This document shows positions 7,115 through 12,261 of a DNA stretch of 12,261 bases, piece after piece. The first letter of the stretch is position 1. Every line of letters starts with the position of its first letter. Made by a program: the position numbers and the translations under genes. A model generated the notes under the pieces. That model searched no databases. It had not been told where the DNA came from and saw nothing but the letters and a program-made list of their open reading frames with translations. Origin of the DNA: Leptospira_B sp964571605 (GTDB taxonomy: Bacteria > Spirochaetota > Leptospiria > Leptospirales > Leptospiraceae); contig CAZNCS010000108.1 in the NCBI GenBank assembly GCA_964571605.1, forward strand, positions 1 to 12,261. Direction: 5' to 3'.

Positions 7115-7191
7115 GAAATTTTGGGGCGGCTCCCGCTTGACGCGGGACCAGGCTGCTGCAAGCTCGCGGAGTCCCGCTCGTTCCTTCGGAA
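7115..7191 (+). repeat. 77-base intergenic repeat, copy 2
   Basis: Ungapped match to 2816-2892 in the same orientation, about 13 mismatches by hand count. Here the associated palindrome lies 54 bases to the right rather than abutting on the left, so the repeat modules have been rearranged relative to copy 1. Confidence 0.75.
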
Positions 7192-7245
7192 CTGCTTCGC
7201 AGCTTTCCGCATCCTTGCCGCAGCGCTTATATAAATGGGAAATAT

Positions 7246-7263
7246 TTGTAGGAGCTCCTACAA
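7246..7263. repeat. Perfect 18-base palindrome TTGTAGGAGCTCCTACAA
   Basis: This is the best copy of a palindrome family with variants at 2496-2509, 2801-2819, 8115-8132 and 12233-12250. All copies lie between genes. As RNA it could fold into a stem, but no T run follows. Confidence 0.75.
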
Positions 7264-7458
7264 TCGCTTTCTATTGGCGCGATTGTGTGAGTGGAGGGAC
7301 TCGCCCTTCCGCAGCGACTTCATAGGGAGCGAGGAAACGACCGCGTAAGCGAGTCGGTGATCGAGGGTATCCGAGATCAAACGAATAGACGCATAAATGG
7401 CAAGACTGCAATGAATTGTAAGCAACGTATAAATCGACTCAATGCACTGCACCTACAC

Positions 7459-7522
7459 AGTTTTGCATCCTGCAAAACTTGGTTCCGCGGCGTGCCTTGC
7501 TTGCCTCAACACATCCTGTGTT
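7459..7522. repeat. Pair of TCC-loop hairpins
   Basis: Two perfect stems share the loop TCC: AGTTTTGCA/TGCAAAACT at 7459-7479 and AACACA/TGTGTT at 7508-7522, joined by a 28-base G+C-rich linker. The repeated core CATCCTG or CATCCTG-like with different flanking stems suggests a structured repeat family whose stems drift while pairing is kept. Function is unknown. Confidence 0.6.
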
Positions 7523-7590
7523 TCGGTCGCGCTAATATACGCTCCCTAAAATGGCGTTGATTTATGCTTATGGAGTCCGTTTGAGATTTG

Positions 7591-7642
7591 ACTTCACTTC
7601 GTTCAGTAACCCTTCGGGAATCTCGCTTCTAGGGTCGCTCGA
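7591..7642 (+). repeat. 52-base intergenic repeat, copy 2
   Basis: Ungapped match to 2659-2710 with about 10 mismatches. In this region it follows the 77-base repeat, whereas in 2466-2980 it precedes it. Confidence 0.7.
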
Positions 7643-7735
7643 TTGGTCGCTATTATCGCTTACAAGCTCGGCCGTTCGAGTCCCTTAAGACTTATATACT
7701 AGACTGATTTGATTGTAATTTAAAGAAGAGATTTT

Positions 7736-7817
<82 letters not shown>

Positions 7818-8010
7818 GATGGGCTGTTAGGAGTCATTTTTTTGAGTCTGACTGGATAGTCAACTGTAATGAACCAAGGATAGGGAATAAGGAAATAATT
7901 TTGAATTGAATCAGTAACAAGGACTGCTTCCTAAGAGGGCGCGAATACATAAGTCGAAGGACTTGCCTGATTTGGCACTACTGCGGTGGACGGAACCGTG
8001 ATAGAAAAGA
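7818..8010. other. Intergenic stretch upstream of tRNA-Leu
   Basis: This must contain the tRNA promoter on the minus strand; the only candidate is TTGACT (7858-7863) with a poor AAAATG at -10 distance. Otherwise I see no gene, repeat or stem in 7870-8010. Confidence 0.35.
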
Positions 8011-8132
8011 TTTCCCCACCCTAGGGTGGGGGGCGGCGGCGGGAGAAATTTCCATCTACAAAAATTGCCTTATCACAAACGCAGGTTTTTTGCAAGCAGA
8101 AATCCGCGACGGGTTTGTAGGAGCTCCAACAA
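8011..8132 (+). repeat. About 122-base intergenic repeat, copy 1, ending in the GGAGCTCC palindrome
   Basis: It aligns with 12128-12250 in the same orientation with one single-base gap and conserved blocks GGCGGGAGAAA, TATCACA, CGCAG and AGAAAT. It begins with a perfect 18-base palindrome, CCCCACCCT/AGGGTGGGG (8014-8031), and ends with the palindrome variant at 8115-8132. A short fragment of its head also occurs at 2599-2616. No coding sequence is evident. Confidence 0.7.
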
Positions 8133-8148
8133 GGATTATATATAATAA

Positions 8149-8176
8149 GAGGTTTGACTGCGCTCGTCAAATTCTC
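8149..8176 (-). terminator. Stem directly after the chemoreceptor gene, possible terminator
   Basis: TTTGAC (8153-8158) pairs with GTCAAA (8166-8171) around a seven-base loop, extendable by GAG/CTC. It lies immediately downstream of the chemoreceptor stop on the minus strand. The following bases are CTCTTATTATA, not a clean T run, so it is at best a weak intrinsic terminator. Confidence 0.4.
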
Positions 8177-9748
8177 TCATTGCGCGACCAATCTCTCCGA
8201 TTGTTGGGATAGTTCTTCCAGATTGACTCTCATCCTGGAGGATCCTTCCGAAATGATATTGGAGGATTGTTCGATAGAAGACAAAGCTTGTACTACCTCT
8301 TTTGTTCCGTTCTTCTGTTCACTAGCGATTGATTCGATCTGGCGAGATAAATCGAAAAGTTCTCGGAAAGACTTTAGGAAAGAATCATGTATTGTCCCTT
8401 GGTTTTCTACTCGAGATTGTAATTGGTTCAAGTTAGTGACAATGGAAGAAAACCCCGATTCTTGTGTGGAAACTTTTCGTTTTGTTTCTTCCGCAGCGGA
8501 ATTTCCTGTTGTGATTTGTTTGGATGCTTCGGAGATAATTTTGGAAATAGTGGCCGCGTTTTCAGACGCACTATCGGCTAATTTTGCAACTTCTTGTGCT
8601 ACCACAGCGAATCCTCTGCCGTGTTCGCCGGCTCTTGCCGCTTCAATGGAAGCGTTGAGTGCCAGTAAGTTTGTTCTGTCCGCGATCTCTCTCATGATCT
8701 GATTTACATCTTCGACTTTCTGGAAAGACTTACTGACTTCGTTAAAATTAGTTCCGAGTATTTCCATCGCAGCGGATACGTCTTTGCTATACACTTTGGA
8801 TTCTTCCGTGGTTTTGGAGAGGGATTCCGTTGCTGTTCTGACTTCTTTTAGAATGGAATTCAAGGTATCGCTTTCTTGATTTAATTCTTCGATTTTACCG
8901 AATTGCGCCTTAACAAATTCGGCAGCATTATCGGTAGAAGCAGCCAATTCTTCCAAAGAAGCACTGATTTGTTCCATACTGGAAACCTGGCTTTGGATCT
9001 CAGTATTTAAGGTTTCCATCTCATTTTTCATTGTGCTAGCGTTTTTATTAAGCACGTTTGCTTCCGAGGATATTTTATCCTTTGTTTTTTCGGCCTCATT
9101 ACTTTTAAGTTCGGCTTCTTTCGAAGAAGTGACGGCGATATCGGAAACGTTTACTAAAAATCTAACTACGGAACTTAAAATATGAATCCCTAATATGAAA
9201 AACACCGCTTTGATGCCTTCGAAGAAAAATGACATTTCTACGGGACTGTCTGTCACATATTTATAATTTACTCCGCCTTGCCATGCAAAAAAATCCATAG
9301 AAAACGTTCCGAAAAAAGCTAAATAGCCGACTAACAAAGTCGTCTTTGCCGAGAGCAAAAGTCCGGAATAGATCATCACGAAAAAATAAAGCATAATAAA
9401 GAACGGCATTTTCAAAGTGGAGACCATTTGTTCCAAACTAGGAGAATAAACGGTTACTACGATGAAAATCATCGTATACATTAAAATATCCAAGAAGACG
9501 CATAGAGCCGGAAAATACTTGGGCAATTTTTCTTTTCTCAAAAGAACCATATGAGCTAAAGCGTAACCTAGAACGGTAAACTCTATTACAAGGTTTAAGA
9601 AAGTGCTTGTACTGGATGTTCCTGTATTTGAAGTCAACGAGACTACGTTGATAAGAAGCATTACGATGGAGAACCCGATTCGGATCCTGTTAATACTAAG
9701 TGCTCCTTTTTCAGCGAGATTTGTTTCTTGAGTGGACATTGACACCAT
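8177..9748 (-). CDS. Methyl-accepting chemotaxis-like transducer with polytopic membrane domain
   Basis: A 523-residue signalling protein. The N-terminal 200 residues form about six membrane helices (near 22-38, 51-71, 80-101, 113-132, 136-154, 177-197) with short loops, and there is no large periplasmic sensor or recognisable HAMP. From about 205 it is a long helical coiled coil. The conserved hairpin tip that contacts CheA and CheW is at about 355-390 (IADRTNLLALNASIEAARAG and then HGRGFAVVAQEV). Glu/Gln-rich helices on both sides could be methylated. The role is to pass a membrane or intracellular signal to the chemotaxis kinase; the ligand is unknown. Start 9748 is chosen because AAGGA lies about 9 bases upstream, whereas the ATG at 9739 has none. 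The gene stands alone with a 141-base gap to its right neighbour. Confidence 0.88.
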   Translation of the reverse strand: MVSMSTQETNLAEKGALSINRIRIGFSIVMLLINVVSLTSNTGTSSTSTFLNLVIEFTVLGYALAHMVLLRKEKLPKYFPALCVFLDILMYTMIFIVVTVYSPSLEQMVSTLKMPFFIMLYFFVMIYSGLLLSAKTTLLVGYLAFFGTFSMDFFAWQGGVNYKYVTDSPVEMSFFFEGIKAVFFILGIHILSSVVRFLVNVSDIAVTSSKEAELKSNEAEKTKDKISSEANVLNKNASTMKNEMETLNTEIQSQVSSMEQISASLEELAASTDNAAEFVKAQFGKIEELNQESDTLNSILKEVRTATESLSKTTEESKVYSKDVSAAMEILGTNFNEVSKSFQKVEDVNQIMREIADRTNLLALNASIEAARAGEHGRGFAVVAQEVAKLADSASENAATISKIISEASKQITTGNSAAEETKRKVSTQESGFSSIVTNLNQLQSRVENQGTIHDSFLKSFRELFDLSRQIESIASEQKNGTKEVVQALSSIEQSSNIISEGSSRMRVNLEELSQQSERLVAQ

Positions 9749-9889
9749 GAATGGAGTTCCTTTTTTTCAATAAGTGGTATTTGGTCTTCTAAAAAGACTA
9801 TGGCCGAATTTTTATAACTCGGACCTGGTCTTTTGGACTCGGGAAATCGATTCTACCTAACAACTCGTAGTAAAATTGAAAATGAAGAG

Positions 9890-10753
9890 TTAGCTAATCA
9901 AGTTCGTTTGTAAACTTTCCGATTTCGATCTTTTTCTAAACAGATATACTGTGGATACTAATCCAAAACTTGTAATTAAAATACCCAAAAGGTCTAGCCA
10001 AACAGGCTGCAAAGGTTGGGCCTCGCCAAACTCAGGCTGTGTGGTATATCCTACAATTTCTAGTTTTAGAAAATAAAGAACGAAAACCGGTATTCCGTTA
10101 AAAATCGCATGAATTATGATCGATTGAAAAATGGAGTCCGTCTTGTAAATGATCCATGCCATATAAATTCCGATAATGAATGCGCTGATAAATTGCCAAG
10201 GATTTAGGTGAATGGCTCCGAACAAAAAAGCGGAAACGAGAAAAGTAACTTCTACCGAGTAATTTCTTATAAAACCGTCGAAAATCACCCCTCGAAAAAG
10301 AAGTTCTTCCGTAATAGGCGCAATAACCGTAAGAAGAATCGCAGTCGTCCAAACATCGTCTCCAGCGAATATATTTCCGAAAATTTCGAGTAAAATTTTT
10401 GGTTTTGGCAATAGGAGAGAGAATACATTATCCAATTCCGAAAGGAGGATCGACATTCCTATGGCGGTAATTATAAAGCTGATCGTTTCGATCGTAACAG
10501 GAGGTTTGAGACGAAAAACTTCCGTGAATTTTCTTTTGGTTAGCAAATAAGCAAGAACAATAGCAAAACCAAAGGCTATGGTGTTTGTAAGGCCCATAAT
10601 TATTTTTTGATCCGTGTTCTTGTCACTCGAGATGGACACTTGGGACAAGGCCGTTGCAATTAGGAAACTAACTAGAAGAACGAATAAAACTAAAAGAATC
10701 GCACCTGGGATTCCCGGGAATATTTTCTTTTTAGCTACGATAGTGTCGTTCAT
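9890..10753 (-). CDS. CPBP-family intramembrane metalloprotease homologue
   Basis: A 287-residue polytopic membrane protein with about seven to eight hydrophobic helices. The three CPBP (Abi/CAAX protease-like) motifs are intact: EELLFR at 149-154 (Glu-Glu and Arg), FGAIH at 178-182 (Phe and His), and HAIFN at 215-219 (His and Asn). These residues form the active site of the Rce1-type glutamate intramembrane protease family, so the protein is probably catalytic. In bacteria the family includes bacteriocin self-immunity and maturation proteins, but no peptide gene is seen beside it, so the substrate is unknown. The start is weakly supported, with AGG about 11 bases upstream. It shares strand with the VOC gene to its right (59-base gap) and a TATAAT lies in that gap. 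Confidence 0.82.
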   Translation of the reverse strand: MNDTIVAKKKIFPGIPGAILLVLFVLLVSFLIATALSQVSISSDKNTDQKIIMGLTNTIAFGFAIVLAYLLTKRKFTEVFRLKPPVTIETISFIITAIGMSILLSELDNVFSLLLPKPKILLEIFGNIFAGDDVWTTAILLTVIAPITEELLFRGVIFDGFIRNYSVEVTFLVSAFLFGAIHLNPWQFISAFIIGIYMAWIIYKTDSIFQSIIIHAIFNGIPVFVLYFLKLEIVGYTTQPEFGEAQPLQPVWLDLLGILITSFGLVSTVYLFRKRSKSESLQTNLIS

Positions 10754-10790
10754 CCGTTGTTAAACCTCGGAATTAGTATTTGGAAATCGA

Positions 10791-10796
10791 ATTATA
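10791..10796 (-). promoter_or_regulatory. Possible -10 element for the CPBP gene
   Basis: The minus strand reads TATAAT, a consensus -10, 37 bases upstream of the ATG in an A+T-rich gap. No good -35 hexamer lies 16-18 bases further upstream, so this could equally be chance in A+T-rich DNA. Confidence 0.35.
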
Positions 10797-10812
10797 AATA
10801 TTTAATATTTAT

Positions 10813-11247
10813 TTAAGGCAGATCCAAACTCCCATCTTCTTTTATAGGTGCAAACGGATTCCATGCGATTTCCCATAAAAATCCGTCGGGATCCGCAAAA
10901 TAACCCGATCTTCCTCCCCAAAAAACGTCTTCGGCGGGTTTGATAATTTTGGCTCCTTTTTCAGCGACAAACTCAAGCGTCGTATCCACTTCTTCTTTCG
11001 TTCTTACGTTATGAGCCAATGTAAATCTTGGGAATCCGCTTCCTTTTGAATCTACGGTCGCGTCTTTTACCAATTCTTTGTCCGGATAGAGTGCAAGAAT
11101 CACTCCTCCGGTTTTGAAAAATGCAATATCTCCTTGGCTTGCTTCGGACAAAGGAAGTCCTAAGCAGTTTTTATAGAAGTCTAGGGATTTTTGGAAATCG
11201 GAGACTCCCAACGTGATAATACTGATTCTTGGCTCTAAATTTTGCAT
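10813..11247 (-). CDS. Glyoxalase/bleomycin-resistance fold (VOC) protein
   Basis: A 144-residue single VOC module. The N-terminal half has SIITLGVSDFQKSLDFYKNCLGL (9-31) and the C-terminal half has the typical GYFADPDGFLWEIAWNP (115-131). E127 corresponds to the last metal ligand of the family. The first-strand position that is usually His or Glu is not a ligand here (ITLGV), so metal binding and catalysis are uncertain. VOC proteins include glyoxalase I, dioxygenases and drug-binding proteins; nothing here picks one. The ATG at 11247 is preferred over an in-frame TTG at 11283 because GGAG lies 11 bases upstream and family-like sequence begins shortly after it. An inverted repeat with 11-base arms lies upstream (11283-11306). 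Confidence 0.82.
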   Translation of the reverse strand: MQNLEPRISIITLGVSDFQKSLDFYKNCLGLPLSEASQGDIAFFKTGGVILALYPDKELVKDATVDSKGSGFPRFTLAHNVRTKEEVDTTLEFVAEKGAKIIKPAEDVFWGGRSGYFADPDGFLWEIAWNPFAPIKEDGSLDLP

Positions 11248-11282
11248 AATACGATCGTCTCCGATTTGAAGTATAATATTCA

Positions 11283-11306
11283 AAGGATTACAAAATTGTA
11301 ATCCTT
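11283..11306. promoter_or_regulatory. Inverted repeat with 11-base perfect arms
   Basis: Arms AAGGATTACAA and TTGTAATCCTT flank a two-base AA centre. It lies between the YdjM-like gene (stop at 11325) and the VOC gene (start 11247), its centre about 47 bases upstream of the VOC start. It could be a repressor operator for the VOC gene or a stem at the end of the upstream transcript. No T run follows on the minus strand, which favours an operator. Confidence 0.5.
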
Positions 11307-11324
11307 AAATAATTGGAAGAAACT

Positions 11325-12014
11325 TTAGGATTCTTTTGGAATTCTTTTACGATCCAACCATCCTGCAACCCAAGCTAAGAGAATATAGCCGGCTAAACCT
11401 TGTATGGATAATTCAACGACGGTCGCTGGAGGCGGAAAAAAAGGAGTTGCAACAGCGAGAAGGAGCAATATCGCTCCGAAAATTTGCATCCCGTATTTTC
11501 CGCCGAATCCGGGACCGGGCTTTGTGGATTGGAAGTATAAGAATAAACCGATAGAGGTTAGGATCAGTTCAATTGCGATCGATAGATTTCGATTATGCCA
11601 AATACCGAAACCGAGTTTCGGTCCGGAATCGAAAAGAATCGGCAGATCAGGGGTATGCATCGGTAAATCTAAAAAATAATGCGATAGAACGGACACACCG
11701 ATTAAAACGGAAATTTTGTTTTTGGCAGTATCCGGATACGGTTTGGATTTTAAGAGAAAAAATCTAAAAAGACCGTACGCAAAAATTGCCCAAACAATTC
11801 CACCCACCAAACTATGAGTATATGGCATATAATATAAATCGAAATTGTTCGTTTCGGTAAAACCGGGAATGAATCGAACTCCTTCAATTCCGAAAAGAAT
11901 GAAGGCCATGAATAATATATCTACGAATTGAGCTCCTAAAAAAGTCGCCCAGAGAGGAGTTTTCGGCTCTAATTTCTTAGCTGCGAGTGAAACACTGTAA
12001 TGCCCGATAAACAT
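11325..12014 (-). CDS. YdjM-like polytopic membrane protein
   Basis: A 229-residue membrane protein if started at the ATG at 12014. That start has AAGGG 7 bases upstream and opens with MFIGHYSVSLAAKK. A further 34 codons upstream are possible (ATG 12116) but read as basic, low-complexity sequence and lack a clear site. Helices lie near 22-42, 65-88, 101-118, 145-161, 175-192 and 203-220. Conserved-looking polar residues are H5, D32 (GAQFVD), H67 (YTHS) and H112/D116 (SHYFLD). This spacing resembles the YdjM/DUF457 group of predicted membrane-bound metal-dependent hydrolases, for which no clear reaction is known. The assignment is from motif resemblance only. The VOC gene follows on the same strand after 77 bases. 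Confidence 0.68.
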   Translation of the reverse strand: MFIGHYSVSLAAKKLEPKTPLWATFLGAQFVDILFMAFILFGIEGVRFIPGFTETNNFDLYYMPYTHSLVGGIVWAIFAYGLFRFFLLKSKPYPDTAKNKISVLIGVSVLSHYFLDLPMHTPDLPILFDSGPKLGFGIWHNRNLSIAIELILTSIGLFLYFQSTKPGPGFGGKYGMQIFGAILLLLAVATPFFPPPATVVELSIQGLAGYILLAWVAGWLDRKRIPKES

Positions 12015-12127
12015 AAATTTGCCCTTGAAGAAGAAGATGTAGGAACAAAGACTCTTTCTACGCCGTAAAAATAGCAAGAGGGATTCGCGTGAAAGGAACG
12101 GGAGGAACATTCCCATACTCGAAAAAT

Positions 12128-12250
12128 TTTCCCCGCCCTTGGGTAGCGGGACGGAGGCGGGAGAAAATCCTCTCCCACGAAAAATCCCGTATCACATCCG
12201 CAGATTCTACAAGAAGAAATTAGCGGCCGATTTTGCTGGAGGTCCTACAG
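12128..12250 (+). repeat. About 122-base intergenic repeat, copy 2
   Basis: It aligns with 8011-8132 throughout in the same orientation. The head stem is altered (CCCGC near 12132 with GCGGG near 12146) and the end carries a degraded palindrome, TTGCTGGAGGTCCTACAG. It lies upstream of the YdjM-like gene, so the two copies bracket the four minus-strand genes. The element may continue beyond the window. Confidence 0.65.
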
Positions 12251-12261
12251 AATCGCTCTAG

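Larger units (their letters stand above)
7074..7735. other. Gene-free intergenic mosaic of repeats between the oxidoreductase and tRNA-Leu
   Basis: Short open frames here are unsupported by ribosome sites or recognisable motifs. The stretch holds a weak stem directly after the oxidoreductase stop (TGCGG 7074-7078 with CCGCA 7091-7095, no T run), a 77-base repeat, a perfect 18-base palindrome, a near copy of the tRNA 3' end (7287-7303), two TCC-loop hairpins (7459-7522) and a 52-base repeat. The segment 7304-7458 shows nothing I can identify. Confidence 0.65.

Noticed and set aside
7463..7475. TTGCA-TCC-TGCAA resembles the HxlR operator-like palindrome
   Set aside because: It is the core of a longer TCC-loop hairpin, its centre differs from the operator consensus, and there is no gene start beside it.
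7137..7560. Short open frames in the intergenic repeat region
   Set aside because: They run through repeats, lack ribosome sites and show no protein motif.
7304..7735. Small integrated element between the tRNA-Leu 3' end and its near copy
   Set aside because: The interval contains no integrase or any gene, only repeats, so an element cannot be called.
8154..8702. Plus-strand open frame of 182 codons
   Set aside because: It is antisense to the well-supported chemoreceptor gene and has no motifs of its own.
9785..9800. GTCTT-CTAAA-AAGAC stem upstream of the chemoreceptor gene
   Set aside because: Five-base A+T-rich arms in an untranslated stretch are expected by chance, and no T run follows in either direction.
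9890..11247. CPBP protease plus VOC protein as a bacteriocin immunity or toxin system
   Set aside because: No peptide precursor, exporter or toxin gene is nearby; both are single genes of broad families.

Overview
The window looks like chromosome of a Leptospira-type spirochaete. This is inferred from moderate A+T content, the style of the proteins, many small intergenic repeats built around a palindromic GTAGGAGCTCCTAC core, and a mix of signalling membrane proteins with housekeeping genes. No rRNA or plasmid gene fixes the species, so the assignment is an inference.

Left part (1-2465): a truncated zinc-dependent phospholipase C-like gene runs off the left edge on the minus strand. It is divergent from a lysA-ispD pair on the plus strand (diaminopimelate decarboxylase and the MEP-pathway cytidylyltransferase), whose reading frames overlap by 23 bases.

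Middle part (2466-7736): two long repeat-rich intergenic stretches (2466-2980 and 7074-7736) bracket four genes. These are a short-chain dehydrogenase, a membrane-anchored class III nucleotide cyclase with a HAMP linker, an HxlR-family regulator (minus strand) and an NADPH-dependent quinone-oxidoreductase-like enzyme. The best observation is a 15-base operator-like palindrome, consensus CTTGCATTTTGCAAG. It occurs twice in the hxlR/oxidoreductase divergent promoter and twice in the promoter of the dehydrogenase about 3 kb away, and I saw no other good copy in the window. This suggests a small HxlR-controlled redox regulon. Direct copies of a 77-base repeat lie just outside the block on both sides.

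Right part (7736-12261): a tRNA-Leu (anticodon UAG) on the minus strand is followed by four minus-strand genes. They are a chemoreceptor-like protein with a six-helix membrane domain, a CPBP-family membrane protease homologue, a small glyoxalase-fold (VOC) protein and a YdjM-like polytopic membrane protein. Two direct copies of a roughly 122-base repeat bracket this block (8011-8132 and 12128-12250).

Most genes are ordinary members of known families. The less ordinary content is the shared operator pair, the mosaic intergenic repeats and their bracketing of gene blocks, a locally G+C-rich cyclase gene, and a perfect-armed inverted repeat upstream of the VOC gene.
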